A stretch of DNA of 64,000 nucleotides, from contig NC_081409.1 of the NCBI RefSeq assembly GCF_030272615.1, forward strand, positions 207,929,190-207,993,189. The letters are read 5' to 3'. The DNA is from Cryptomeria japonica (taxonomy: Eukaryota > Streptophyta > Pinopsida > Cupressales > Cupressaceae). The translations under genes were made by a program, and so were the position numbers. This document shows positions 52,892-64,000 of this stretch, piece by piece; positions within the stretch are counted from its first letter, which is position 1, and every line of letters begins with the position of its first letter. The notes beneath the pieces are model-generated. The model made no database searches and had not been told where the DNA came from. It saw only the letters and a list, made by a program, of their open reading frames with translations.

Positions 52892-54641
52892 TAAGTTGAG
52901 ATCCTCACAAATTGGAGATTCCATATGACCATACTAATCTGTACCTAGTTGTACTATATGAATCATATGGATAGTTGTAAAAAAAAGTCTCAGAACCTTA
53001 TTAGAATTTTTTTTGGGCATTCGACATATTCTAGTGTTTTTCTACAATTTTAATTTTACTTTTACTATGTAATCTCTGCACTTCTCTATGTAATTGGGTT
53101 TACAAATTACCTATCATGTTGGCCTATACTATGAATTGCAATTTATTTTTTCAAATCACTTTGTTATTTTGGGGATGTCAACATATTTGTATTCATGGTT
53201 ATATTATTTGATATTGGGTGAGTGGAATTTTATTTTTGGGTTGTTGATTGTTCATTGGTGGAAGAATTGATTTAATATTAGAGTCTATGTGCTTTTTTAT
53301 TGGTGTAGAACATCTTTTTGTTGATTGGTATGACCAACAATCACATCAATCATATCTTGTGCCTTGCCAATGACCCTTTCAACCTTTTCAATTGCCTTTG
53401 TTCTCAACCATCAAGACTTAATTTCGTTGGCAACCACTCTACCACTATTAAAGTTATTAAGTTGTGGTGCAGCTAGGCTCACCACCACCCTCACCACTTC
53501 ACTCGATCCTTTGACAACCCACCACCGAATTAAGCCCCCAAGGGCTGCTATATTTTTGGATTGGGTGTTGCCACAATTATATTGGTGATCAGACATCAAT
53601 TCTTAAGGGGCTAGGGGTACTTGTAACCCTTTTTTGGCTATGTATAGGCATTTTCTTCAAACTAAGATAACTTTTGATCCAAGAGGCAAAAAATTTCAAA
53701 AGAGATATCGTTAGAGAGCTGATTCATCCAACTTCATAGCAGTGAGTTTATTTCTCATATTTTGTTATTTATAGAGGGTAAGTGCACCAAGATGGTGTGC
53801 AAAAAGGGGGGTATAAGTGGACACTTTTTTTTGGAGATCATGTAAACCTGAACTTCGAGGAGAAATTTGAGAGTCACCCACTCAAGATATGAAGATACTC
53901 AAAGAACAAAGATTGTAGTACTCTAAATCTAGTTTCCAAACTACTAGTTTTTTTTCCAAATTGGATAAGATTAAGGGGGTCAAATCCTTCACGCACGAAA
54001 AATAGACCTTGATTTTTTAAAAAATCATTACATAGTGTCTGACGTGCGCATGAAAATAGTCATAGTTAGATTTAGTATTTTGACAAATCCTTTGGCAGAA
54101 AGATAGTTAAGAGTGAGCACTAGAAGTTGTGTATTTTTGTAATTTTTTGTTGAGTATTTGTTTTTTTATGATTTTTCCAATTGAGCACATCCTGAAAATC
54201 AAGTACCTGTTAAGTGCGCGAAGCATAACTTGCACCAAAACAATCAAAAAATGCAATTTTTTTTTTTAAATTGTAAAGAATCAAGTTCACTACAATAATA
54301 GATAGAGTTTTTTAAATTTAGACAAGTAGATCAAAAGTTATTAAAAAATGGTACATGTATGTCTCTGAGAACTATGAAGACACTGGTAAAAGAAATTCAA
54401 TAATAATGTTATTATTATTCAAATTTAAAAAAAAATAAATGGTTAGAAAGCTCAGAAGATGGGTGAAAATATGGTGGCAATTTTAGAAATACCCACTTGA
54501 TGAAGTGTAAACCTGATGATGACAAAGTCGAGAAACCAAGTTCATAAAACAAAACACGTCAAAAAGGAGGGAAATGGAGGGAAATCAAACTTCCAAGCCG
54601 CAACTTTGTCATCCAAGCCTATTCACAAGCTTAAATAGACA
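52892..54641. other. Degraded sequence downstream of the Copia LTR
   Basis: A plus ORF at 53364-53588 is Thr/Leu rich and could be gag-derived or chance. The remainder is AT-rich with no recognised gene. Confidence 0.3.
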
Positions 54642-54742
54642 AGATCGCATATGGGGTTTCTTTTGAATAAGAACCGTGTATGGGGCTCCTTTTAAATAAG
54701 AACCACGTACAGGGTTCCTTTTGAATAAGCACCATGTGGTTC
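54642..54742. repeat. 29-bp tandem repeat, three to four copies
   Basis: Units of about 29 bases (GAACCGTGTATGGGG then CTCCTTTTAAATAA) begin at about 54642, 54671, 54700 and 54729 (last one partial). Confidence 0.8.
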
Positions 54743-54799
54743 TAAGGAAAAAATAACACATACGCGGTTCTGCCTGTGATACTCTAACATAAAGAAATT

Positions 54800-54867
54800 A
54801 ATGTGTATGTTTAAAATATGTGTGTGTGCATACATATATGTATATGTATATATGTAGATATTATTTG

Positions 54868-54899
<32 letters not shown>

Positions 54900-55100
54900 T
54901 ATGTATGTATATGTATATAATATGTATATGACATATGTATACATATGTATGTTTATAATATATACATGTATAATATATATAATGTGTATGCATGTGTATT
55001 AACTTTTGATATTTTATGTGTATTATATGTATATATGTATGTACATGTAATGTATATTGATATATATTGTCTTTTGATATCTTATTGTACATTGTATTCC

Positions 55101-55150
<50 letters not shown>
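54800..55150. repeat. TATG/TA/AC/CT microsatellite tract
   Basis: Runs of TATGTATA with (AC)n near 54881-54898, then (CT)n and (CA)n at 55099-55150. ORFs overlapping it are low-complexity artefacts. Confidence 0.9.
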
Positions 55151-55151
<1 letters not shown>

Positions 55152-55153
<2 letters not shown>

Positions 55154-55670
55154 ACCCCACATAACATCTAATGACATCATGTAAGGTCCCTTAGCACACA
55201 TATAACCCCTTAAGACCATATAATGTCCTAAGGGGTCATATGATGTTCTAACACATGTGTGGCCCCATTATGACCCTACATAACCCCCAATGATGTCATA
55301 TGACTCCTTCGGACCATGTATGATATCTTAAGGGGTCATATGGTGTTGTAACACATGCACGGATCAAATAGGACCCCATGTGACCCCTAATGACATCATG
55401 TGACATATCTTCCTCTCCCCCCATCTCCCTCCCTCCCTCCTTTTTTTATTCCTCTCTCTCTCTCTCTCCCTCCCTCCCCCATCTCTCTCCCCCATCTCCC
55501 TCCCTCCATTTCCCATCCTCTGTCTGTCTGTCTCTGTCTGTCTCTCTCTATCTCTCTGTCTCTCTGTCTCTCTCCCTCTCCCTTAGGACCCCACATAACA
55601 CCTAATGATATCATGTGAGCCCTTAGGAGCATATGATGTCCTAAGGGGTCATATGGTTTCCTAAGGTGGA
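55152..55670. repeat. About 110-bp tandem repeat split by a CT-rich microsatellite
   Basis: Units with TAATGACATCATGTGA, CCTTAAGACCATATAATGTC and AAGGGGTCATATG recur at about 55152, 55262 and 55375. They are broken by a CCCTCC/CTCTCT/TCTGTCTG tract (about 55405-55585), then resume at 55587-55670. Confidence 0.75.
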
Positions 55671-55749
55671 AAGATGAATCATTATTACAATAGAAAAAGT
55701 AGTACCAATACTGCTTACAAAAATAACAAACCAGCATGCTCCCCCTCTC

Positions 55750-56160
55750 TCCCTTCCTCCATACCCCATCCATACACAAATTCAACTTGGTAAACAACTT
55801 CTTTATCTGAAAATTAGCTACAAGCCTCACAAGTTGTTTATAATTTGCAAAAATTTCATTATCACCCAGTTTTCTTGTGTAGAGAAAATTCAAAAACACT
55901 TTCAAGATTTCTCCTCCTACCTCCTCCACTATCACTTCTACTCTTTTGTTCTCCATGAAACCTACAACCTGAAACACAATACTTTCTCCTCCCACCTCTT
56001 TCATCACTATATTCTATTTACCCATCTCGTTATATACCACTTGGAACATAATAATATTATCTCCCACCTCCTTTATCACAATCACTCCTTTCTTTTGAAC
56101 CATCAGATCCCCTTCAAACATGGCCCAAAAAACTTCTGACCTGTTCACCTGCCAATATAT
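55750..56160 (-). pseudogene. BTB/POZ domain gene fragment
   Basis: On the minus strand a possible exon begins after a TTGGCAG acceptor near 56151 and reads VNRSEVFWAMFEGDLMVQKK, then VIVIKEVG. After a stop and frame break at about 56010 it goes on to EILKVFLNFLYTRKLGDNEI, NYKQLVRLVANFQIKKLFTK and LNLCM. This fits the second half of a BTB domain (the RSxVFxxMF helix, the LxFLYT strand-helix and the LLxxAxxxxIxxL helix). BTB proteins are usually dimerising adaptors for cullin-3 ligases. The block between the two halves is an imperfect internal duplication of the VIVxEVG...FQVV segment. No promoter or further exons are seen. Confidence 0.55.
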
Positions 56161-56189
56161 TATAAAACAAAGACAAGGGAATGTCCTTA

Positions 56190-56240
56190 ATCTGATATAT
56201 ATATATCTCTCTCTCTCTCTATCTCTCTCTCTCTCTCTAC
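56190..56240. repeat. (TA)n(CT)n microsatellite at the chromovirus border
   Basis: ATATATATAT followed by CTCTCT repeats up to the first LTR bases. The normal LTR start has been lost or altered here. Confidence 0.9.
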
Positions 56241-57826
56241 TATAGGAGCACCCTTTCAAGCTCTCCCTCCTTCTTGTTTTGTTGGTGTTATGCTTCTTTT
56301 GAAGCCATTGTATATGAATAAGAGCCATGAGCTCATTTGTTTTAGACTAGGTCCTAGTTTTAAGGTCCTTAGTGTTTTGTTGTGATTTCTTGTGCAGGAG
56401 AGGTTGAGTGTGCCTTGGATGTGTGTTAGGCCTTATTGGCATGTTGATGTCTTTAGGATAGCCTAAAATAAACTTAGGAGTCATGAAAAGCAACAACGGC
56501 AAAGTTGCTCAAAAGATGCAAAAGTTGCATGACAACTTTAAAAAGTTGTCAAGCAACTTTTCCACCCAAAATGGTCAAAGACCCTTGTTGAGCATGGAGA
56601 GCCCTAATTTTGGCACACCGATGGAGGTATGGGTAATATAAGTATTCCCAAACCCTAAATGAATGGGTTGGATGTCAGACATTGTATGACCCTAGCAAAA
56701 AGATCAGACTGAGACTGTGAAACTATTACCAGTCAGTTTGAATGAAGAAAAAAAGCCAGTTAATGGATTGAGAAACGTCTAAATCTATGTGGAATGTTTG
56801 TCATGGTGTAAATACTTTCATTTCAAGCAATTAGTTTAGGTTTTTATTTGCAGACTGAGTGTGTTTATAAATAGTTTGTAAATAGTCTTCTTACTGTCCA
56901 GTTTTGGACAGGATTGTGTAAATGGTTGCATAACTCCATTCCCCATTGTGGAACAACCATGAAACCATGGGGAAGGAGAGTGCAGACCTTGTACCATACT
57001 AAAAAACAAGTAGGGCCCTTGAAAATGCAGGAAGGCCAAGCAAAGACCCACTCCTAGGCGAGACTGGACAGTGGTCGGTTAGGAGAGGTTAGATTGTAGA
57101 GGTCTTGGAGAGCAAGGTTGGACAGAGGAGAGTACACCCTTTGGAGGAGGTGTAGAAGAGTGTTTGACGCATCATTGGTGTGAAGGAGGAGCCTCCACCA
57201 ATCCAAAAAAGGTGGCTAAAACTCAAAACACTCACTGTGACCTAGGCAGACCATAAAACCCTCACAAAACCCTTAAAAACCTCAAAATTCGCCCTAGGCA
57301 CTGTATGACCACTTGGAGGCCTAAAACCTAGAAAATCCTTGAGTCCTTGCCAATTGATTGGCAGTCTATTTTGGGAGTTTGGGTTGATTGTGCATTGTTT
57401 GTGAGAGGAAGCCCTAAAGGACCGGGTAGGAGGCCTAATTGGTCCTAATCCTTGTAGCCCTGTTTTGTAAGCAAAAACACAAAACATTGAAATCGGTAGG
57501 AAGGATGAAGGTAGCCATTCCTTGGGGGCACATGGAGGGATGCAAAACATGGTTTAGGGCCTGATTTAACCTTGCTAAGACCTTGGAAAGTGTGGAACAA
57601 GCCTCAGCCCTTATTAGCCATAGTAAGGGGTTTTGAGTCTCATGAGTAGGTGAGACCTTAAGAGCAGCATAGGAACTCATTGGTGGGTGGATTGGGCAAG
57701 GTCAGGGGATTCCTCAAGAAAAGGGAAGTCCTAGAGACCCTAGGGTGTGGAGAGAACACCAGGTGATCCCAGGGAAGGATCCAGGAGCATAGACTAGGCT
57801 AGTCTATCCCAAACCCCATCCCATCA
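56241..57826 (+). repeat. Chromovirus 5' LTR
   Basis: Aligned to the right LTR from CCCTTTCAAGCTCTCCCTCC onward; the very start differs from the right copy (TGGTCCAAGAGG). Ends CCCCATCCCATCA. It contains a near-perfect 40-bp palindrome at 56521-56560. Long weak ORFs here, such as 57242-57550, are not genes. Confidence 0.85.
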
Positions 57827-57828
57827 GA

Positions 57829-57841
57829 TTGGTATTAGAGC
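57829..57841 (+). promoter_or_regulatory. Chromovirus primer-binding site
   Basis: TTGGTATTAGAGC two bases after the LTR end, the same variant as in L1. Confidence 0.75.
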
Positions 57842-57866
57842 AAGTAAAAGACTTGTTGGACTGTGT

Positions 57867-58751
57867 ATGTCCCTATATACTGGTGAATCAGTAGGGGAGA
57901 GCAGAATGGTTACTAATGCAGAGTTGGCTAGAGAAGTAGAAGAGCAGAAGGAGAAGAACAGACTCCTTGAAGCAGCTGTGAGTGAGATGAGGGATAAACT
58001 GCAGGAAGTGGTGGATCAGAGGACACATGAACCTTGGGATGAAGACACCAAGGGAAAAGGCAAGAGAACCATTGACATAGATGACATTATACCTGAACCA
58101 GATCCCATGTTTAATGAAGAGCCATTTGTGAAGGCTATCAAGGCTTTGAAGACCAAAGCTTTTGAAGGATTGCCACTTTTCAGTGGAAGGATGGACATAG
58201 ACACTTTTATGGAATGGATTGAGGGTATGGAAAACCACTTTGAGTGTGAAGGAGTGACAGAGGCTCAGAAGGTTAAAGTTGCCAAATCAAGATTAAGGGG
58301 AGCAACTTTGACATGGTGGAAGTACCTGCAAGAAGAAAGAGTTAGTATGGGAAAGCTACCTATTGCAAATTGGAAGGCTATGGTGAGCAAGATCAAGGAT
58401 AACTACTTACCAGAGGATTATGAAGTCCAACTTCATAAGAAGAGATAGGGTTTGAAGCAAAAAGATCTTGATGTAACCTCCTACACCGAAGAATTTAAAA
58501 AGCTATGTCTTAGATCTAAAGTCCAAGAAGATGAATCTATTAAGGTGGCTAGGTATCTAAGCGGCCTAAAGTGGAACATTCAGGAGGAGATAAGCCTATG
58601 GACTCCTACTACTGTCCAAAAATGTCATCAGCTTGTTGCCAAGGTAGAAGAGAGAAACAAAAGGAAAGGAGACTCCAATAATAGGGGTAGAGGCAGAGGT
58701 AGAGATCAAGTGAATCACCGAGGTGGTTATCAAAGCAAGTCAAATGAGTAG
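57867..58751 (+). pseudogene. gag: Chromovirus gag
   Basis: Starts at an ATG 25 bases after the primer site. A coiled coil (NAELAREVEEQKEKNRLLEA) precedes the capsid-like part with FSGRMDIDTFMEWIEGMENH and GATLTWWKYLQEE. A TAG at 58446-58448 interrupts it; the frame continues (DVTSYTEEFKKLCLRSKVQE) to another TAG at 58749-58751 in an Arg/Gly-rich region. Confidence 0.88.
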
Positions 58752-59621
58752 AGGAACCAAGGAGAAGCCAAGCTGAATGAGCATGGTAGTGAAACCAATC
58801 TCAGAGGAGGACATACTAGAGTAAGAGGTGCACAAGGTGGTCCAAGTAGAGGTAGAGGTACCGACAGAGGTAACTCCTACTTTGCAACTATGAAGTGTTA
58901 CAATTGTGGACAATTGGGACACTCGACATATAGATGCCCTGACAAGCCTACATCATCAAACAGTGGAAAGAGGGTTGCTTATGCACAAGAGGACTCATCA
59001 AGTAGCAAGACACCAGATGTAGACCAGATTGAATCAGAAGCTGGTGAGAACCTGATGTTCAATAGGATTTTGATCAGACAGCAGGTTAAGGAGGAACCCA
59101 AACATAGGAGAGCATTGTTAAGGGTGAGATGCAAAGTTCTTGGTAAAGTGTGCAAGGTGATAGTTGATACAGGCTCAACTAACAACATCATCTCAGAAGA
59201 GGCAGTTAGGAAGTTAAAACTCACAAGAATACCCCACACCAATCCTTACAAGGTGACTTGGTTGAACAAAGGACAGAGTGTGCTAGTCAATGAACAGACT
59301 TGGGTAGATTTTTCTATTGGAGGATACAAGGATAAGATCCTTTGTGATGTGTTACCTATGGATGCATGTCACTTATTGCTAGGAAGACCCTGGTAATTTG
59401 ATAGGAAGGTGATCTATGATGGAGAAGAGAACTCCATTTCCTTTAAGAAGGACAGCAAGACTTTCAAGATTCAGTCTTTGATAGAGGATGAAGAGGGCAC
59501 TTCAAAAACACATAGTGTTTTAATGGCTACTGGTAAAGAGTTCTTAAATTTTCTACATGAGGAGGAGATAGTGAAGTGTGTCATCTTTGTGAAACCAAAG
59601 GAAGAAGAAGACAAGTTGTAG
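58752..59621 (+). pseudogene. pol: Chromovirus zinc knuckle and aspartic protease
   Basis: The gag frame continues past 58751. CYNCGQLGHSTYRC (about 58895-58936) is an intact CCHC knuckle. The protease core is KVIVDTGSTNNIISEEAVRK (DTGS intact), with LPMDACHLLLGRPW near its end. A TAA at 59394-59396 and a TAG at 59619-59621 break the frame. Confidence 0.9.
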
Positions 59622-60321
59622 GCAGAGGTACCCAAGGAGGTGAAGCAAATGTTGCAAGAGTATAAGGATATAGTGAGTGATGGAACACCTACAACACTCC
59701 CACCTAGAAGGTCTATAAGCCATCAAATAGAATTTTTTCCTAGTGCATCCTTACCTAACAAGGCTGCATATAAACTCACACCTAATCAGAATAAGGAAGT
59801 AGCAAGGCAAGTGCAGGAGTTATTGGAACAAAGACTGATTAAGAAGAGCATCAGCCCATGTGCAGTCCCGGTAGTGCTAGCATCAAAAAAATGAGGTAAG
59901 TGGAGACTTTGCACTGATGTTTCCTATTCCTATAATAGAGGATTTAATGGACTGTTTAGGAGGGGCTATGTATTTTACCAAGCTAGACCTTAAAAGTGGT
60001 TATCACCAGATTAGAATCAAGGAGGGTGATGAGTGGAAGACTGCTTTTAAAACCACAAAAGGTTTGTATGAATGGCTTGTGATGTCATTTGGACTTACTA
60101 ATGCTCCAAGCACCTTCATGAGGTTGATGAATTAAGTGTTGAAATACTTCACAGGTAGATTTGTGGTAGTGTACCTAGATGATATTCTCATCTATAGTAG
60201 AACCAAGGAAGAACACCTTGAGCATTTGAGGTTAGTCTTAGAGAGGTTGCATGAGGAGAAGTTATCCATCAACCTAGAGAAGTGTGACTTCTTGAAGCAA
60301 GAGTTGGTTTAATTAGGATTT
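59622..60321 (+). pseudogene. pol: Chromovirus reverse transcriptase
   Basis: Upstream region ISHQIEFFPSASLPN and [13 protein letters not shown], then a TGA at 59892-59894. WRLCTD is joined directly to [11 protein letters not shown] in a new frame, so about a dozen residues and the frame were lost by deletion. The core is intact in text: [26 protein letters not shown], and YLDD at 60172-60183. Further stops near 60133 and 60310. Confidence 0.92.
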
Positions 60322-61581
60322 GTGGTGTCTAAGGGAACCTTGAAGATGGATCCAAGCAAAGTGGAGACAATATTGAATTGGCCTGCACCTAAAACAAGGA
60401 CTAAAGTAAGAAGTTTCCATGGATTAGCTCAATTCTATAGGAAATCTGTGAGTAATTTGAGTGGTATATGTGCACCAGTCCTTGACACCATTAAAGGAGG
60501 TCTTAAAACCAAGTTTAAATGGACTGAGCAGGCTAACCAAGCATTTCAATTGTTGAAGCAAGAAGTAGCCACAAAACCTATCCTTCTCCTACCTATGTTT
60601 GATAAGCTATTCACTTTGGAGTGTGATGCAAGTGGAATTGCAGTAGGTGGTGTGTTGGGTCAAGAGGGAAGACCTGTGGCATTTTTTAGTGAAAAGCTTA
60701 ATGAAGCAAAGAAGAAGTACTTAGCCTATGACCTAGAGTTGTATGCATTAGTGCAGTCTCTAAAGAAATGGAGGCATTACCTACTCCCAAAAGAATTTGT
60801 GGTGTTCACAGACAACCAAGCATTGAGTTACATTAATACTCAAGAGAAGCTTAGCAATAGACATATGAAATGGATGGAATATCTCCAATCCTTCACCTTC
60901 ACCATTAAGCATAAGAAGGGGCAACTTAACAGGGTGGCAGATGCATTGAGCAGGAAGTTGCTGACAGTTCAAGAACTACAGCTGCAGAGCATAGGAATAG
61001 AAGGTTTCAAAGACCTCTATGAAGGAGATGAAGACTTCTCATCAGCTTACAAGGTTTGCAAAGAGTTTGATAACCATTTCCATGGTGAGTATGCAGATTA
61101 CACTCTCCAAAATGGTCTCTTGTTCAAGGGTAATCAGTTGTGTGTACCAAGAGGATCCATGAGGGAGAACCTCATCCAAGAAAAACATAATGGCAGTTTG
61201 AGTGGACACTTTGGAGTCAACAAAACCTTGGATTTAGTACACAGGTACTATCATTGGCCAAAGTTGCCAAGAGATGTAAAGAGGTATGTAGAGCAATGTG
61301 GAGTGTGTCAAAGAGAAAAAGGTGGATCAAGCAATGCTGGTCTTTATCAACCATTACCGGTCCCTAACAGACCTTGGGAATGTATAAGCATGGACTTTGT
61401 AGTAGGACTTCCCAAGACAACGACAGGTATGGACAACATCTATGTGGTAGTAGATAGATTTTCCAAGATGAGTCATTTTATCCCATGCAAGACTACACAT
61501 GATGCAAGCTATGTTGCACATCTCTTCTTCAAAGAGATTGTTAGGATTCATGGACTCCCTTTAAAGCATTGTTTCAGATAG
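60322..61581 (+). pseudogene. pol: Chromovirus RNase H and integrase
   Basis: A 419-codon open stretch. RNase H: FTLECDASGIAVGGVLGQEG, YDLELYALV, FVVFTDNQAL, ADALSRK. Integrase: zinc region from GHFGVNKTLDLVHRYYHWP to CGVCQREKG, core SMDFVVGLPKT and VVVDRFSKMSHF. The frame is lost around 61560-61580 and the protein resumes in another frame at 61570-61595. Confidence 0.92.
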
Positions 61582-61594
61582 GGACAACAAGTTC

Positions 61595-62230
61595 ATGGGT
61601 CATTTTTGGCAAACATTATGGAGGAGACTAGGAGCTAACTTGTCATTTAGCTCAACTTACCATCCACAAATAGATGGTCAAAGTGAAGTCATCAATAGGG
61701 TGTTAGGTAACTTGTTGAGGTGTTTAACTAAGGAGTACAGCCAAACATGGGACCTAATCATTCCTAAAGTAGAATATGCATATAATGACAATGTGAATAG
61801 AACCACTGGTAGAAGTCCTTTTGAGGTTGTCTATGGCAGACATCCAAGAGGAGTATGTGAGTTGAGAGACCTTGGTAGTTTGGAAATGAAGAGTGGGCAA
61901 GCAGAAGACTTCACTCAAACCATCAAGGAAGTTCAAGAGCAGGTTAAACATGCCATCCTTGAATCCACTCAAAAACTGAAAGCAAAGGTGGATGAGAAAA
62001 GGAGAGAAGTTCAGTTCAAGGCGGGTGACTATGTGATGGTCCATTTGAGCAAAGATAGGATGCAAGGTGGTAAGCCTACCAAACTGCAGATGAAGAGGGT
62101 AGGACCTTGTAGAATCCTGTCGCAATACGGTAAGAATGCCTACAAGGTTGACCTGCCTTCAGATTTAGCTATATCACGAGTCTTTTATGTAGCTGACCTA
62201 ATCATGTACAAGGGTGAGATAGAAGGGTAG
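61595..62230 (+). pseudogene. pol: Chromovirus integrase C-terminal half
   Basis: Continues the integrase core (STYHPQIDGQSEVINRVLGN, with the catalytic-type Glu), then TTGRSPFEVVYGRHPRG and the GPY/F-like domain (GDYVMVHLSK, KRVGPCRILSQYGKNAY). Ends at a TAG at 62228-62230, beyond which the frame continues to the chromodomain. Confidence 0.9.
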
Positions 62231-62284
62231 ACTGAGAACCAAGCCAAGGTACTACGGGACGTTGATGTTAATGTCTTACCATAG

Positions 62285-62470
62285 GTGAAGAAGCCGATAG
62301 CAAAGGAGATCTTGGAATCAAGAGTGAAGAAGTCCACCAGACATCAGGTCTACATGGAACACTTAGTGAAATGGGTAGATCAACCAGTATCTGAAGCTAC
62401 ATGGGTGGAGGAGAGCAGGTTCAAGACACTTGGAATAGACCCGATTCTCATCTCTTCTTCTTTTTCTTAG
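62285..62470 (+). pseudogene. Chromodomain of the chromovirus integrase
   Basis: KEILESRVKKSTRHQVYMEH then LVKWVDQPVSEATWVEES has the chromodomain pattern (I-L-x-R, LVKW, E-A-T-W-E). In chromoviruses this domain directs integration to particular chromatin. It is in the integrase frame, separated by stops at 62230 and 62282-62284. Confidence 0.85.
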
Positions 62471-62478
62471 TTGTGTGC

Positions 62479-62490
62479 AAAGGGGGAGTA
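62479..62490 (+). promoter_or_regulatory. Chromovirus polypurine tract
   Basis: AAAGGGGGAGTA precedes the LTR start TGGTCC. Confidence 0.8.
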
Positions 62491-64000
62491 TGGTCCAAGA
62501 GGACCCTTTCAAGCTCTCCCTCCACCTTTTTTTGTTGGTGTTATGCTTCTTTTGAAGCAATTGTATATGAATAAGAGCCATGAGCTCATTTGTTCTAGAC
62601 TAGGTCCTAGTTTTAGGGTCCTTAGTGTTTTGTTGTGATTTCTTGTGCAGGAGAGGTTGAGTGTGCCTTGGATGTGTGTTAGGCCTTATTGGCATGTTGA
62701 TGTCCTTAGGATAGCCCAAAATAGGCTTAGGAGTCATGAAAAGCAACAACAACAAAGTTGCTCAAAAGATGCAAAAGTTGCATGACAACTTTTAAAAGTT
62801 GTCAAACAACTTTTCCACCCAAAATGGTCAAAGACCCCCTTGTTGAGTGTGGAGAGACATAATTTTGGCACATCGATCGAGGTATGGGTAGTATAAGTAT
62901 TCCCAAACCCTAAATGAATGGGTTGGATGTCAGACATTGTACGACCCTAGCAAAAAGATCAGACTAAGACTGTGAAACTGTTACCAGTCAGTTTGAATGA
63001 AGAAAACAAGCCACTTAATGGATTGAGAAACATCTAAATCTGTGTGGAATGTTTCTCATGGTGTAAATACTTTCATTTCAAGCAATTAGTTTAGGTTTTT
63101 ATTTTTAGACTGAGTGTGTTTGTAAATAGTCTTCTTACTGTCCAGTTTTGGACAGGATTGTGTAAATGGTTGCATAACTCCATTCCCCATTGTGGAACAA
63201 CCATGAAACCATGGGGAAGGAGAGTGCAGACCTTGTACCATACTAAAAAACAAGTAGGGCCCTTGAAAATGCAGGAAGGCCAAGCAAAGACCCACTCCTA
63301 GGCGAGACTGGACAGTGGTCGGTTAGGAGAGGTTAGATTGCAGAGGTCTTGGAGAGCAAGGTTGGACAGAGGAGAGTACACCCTTTGGAGGAGGTGTAGA
63401 GGAGTGTTTGAAGCATCATTTGTGTGAAGGAGGAGCCTCCACCAATCCAAACAAGGTGGCTAAAACACAAAACACTCACTATGACCCAAGTAGACCATAA
63501 AACCCTCACAAAACCCTTAAAAACCCCAAAATTCGCCCTAGGCACTGTACGGCCACTTGGAGGCCTAAAACCTAGAAAATCCTTGAGTCCTTGCCAATTG
63601 ATTGGCAGTCTATTTTGGGAGTTTGGGTTGATTGTGCATTTTTTTGAGAGGAATCCCTAAAGGACCGGGTAGGAGGCCTAATTGGTCCTAATCCTTGTAG
63701 CCTTGTTTTGTAAGCAAAAACACAAAACAGTGAAATCGGTAGGAAGGATAAAGGTAGCCATTCCTTGGGGGCACATGGAGGGATGCAAAACATGGTTTAG
63801 GGCCTGATTTAACCTTGCTAAGACCTTGGAAAGTGTGGAACAAGCCGTAGCCCTTATTAGCCATAGTAAGGGGTTTTGAGTCTCATGAGTACGTGAGACC
63901 TTAGGAGCAGCATAGCAACTCATTGGTGGGTGGATTGGGCAAGGTAGGGGATTCCTCAAGCAAAGGGAAGTCCTAGAGACCCTAGGGTGTGGACAGAACA
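62491..64000 (+). repeat. Chromovirus 3' LTR (cut by window end)
   Basis: Colinear with 56241-57758; by comparison about 68 further bases lie outside the window. It also contains the AAAGTTG palindrome (about 62772-62814), with two arm mismatches. Confidence 0.9.

Larger units (their letters stand above)
56241..64000 (+). mobile_element. Chromovirus (Ty3/gypsy with chromodomain), decayed, right end outside the window
   Basis: LTRs at about 56241-57826 and 62491 to beyond 64000. Order: primer site, gag, zinc knuckle, protease, RT, RNase H, integrase, chromodomain, purine tract, LTR. About ten in-frame stops, a deletion in the RT and a frameshift in the integrase show it is inactive. The LTR pair has visible substitutions and an indel near 56866-56885, so it is older than C1-type insertions or at least not young. 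Confidence 0.93.

Noticed and set aside
54692-55618. Several ORFs of Tyr/Ile/His or Ser/Leu/Pro repeats
   Set aside because: Translations of microsatellites in several frames and both strands.
57242-57680. Minus ORFs in the chromovirus LTR, repeated at 63572-63959
   Set aside because: They occur in both LTRs in overlapping frames and lack domain features; they are LTR sequence.

Overview
The window is plant nuclear DNA made almost entirely of transposable elements nested in one another. The density of long Copia and Ty3/gypsy elements, the AT-rich spacers and the lack of any intact host gene suggest a large, repeat-rich seed-plant genome. A conifer or other gymnosperm is my best guess, but this is inference. 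There are no bacterial features, no CRISPR array, and no tRNA or rRNA gene that I can see.

Left part (1-18395). 1-2997 holds a decayed minus-strand ORF with a coiled-coil tail that I do not recognise. A hAT-type (DUF4371-like) transposase pseudogene runs on the minus strand from 13900 to 4670. It is split by a 6.4 kb plus-strand Copia element, C1 (7335-13754), with a perfect 5-bp target duplication. A degenerate 44-bp tandem array (14193-14625) follows, then the 5' half of a minus-strand gypsy element (14628-18395).

Centre (18396-48203), a nest three levels deep. A 3' LTR called L0 (18887-48203) is interrupted by element L1 (20126-47451). L1 has gag-like zinc knuckles and unknown ORFs but no recognisable pol. 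The 5' LTR of L1 is interrupted by L2 (20547-24777, minus), a non-autonomous Copia element with gag and protease only. The 3' LTR of L1 is interrupted by a 16.3 kb Tat-lineage gypsy element (30545-46862, minus) whose LTRs differ at 1 of 775 positions. The Tat element has near-intact gag and pol. Between pol and its 3' LTR it carries an opposite-strand, intron-containing plant-mobile-domain (PMD) gene.

Right part (48204-64000). Two Copia LTR remnants, a 168-bp tandem duplication, microsatellites and a BTB/POZ pseudogene fragment precede a decayed chromovirus (56241 to beyond the window end). The chromovirus has gag, protease, RT, RNase H, integrase, a chromodomain and two LTRs, the right one cut by the window edge.

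The most interesting signals are families of small hairpins whose stems change in a compensatory way while other parts stay constant: five GGYG-AAAA-stem-CGCY modules on the Tat sense strand, seven hairpins around TGTGATGAACA in the PMD intron, and dense hairpins in the C1 LTR and 3' region. The Tat element also carries mirrored arrays of a GCGTCTGTG motif upstream of both of its opposed genes.
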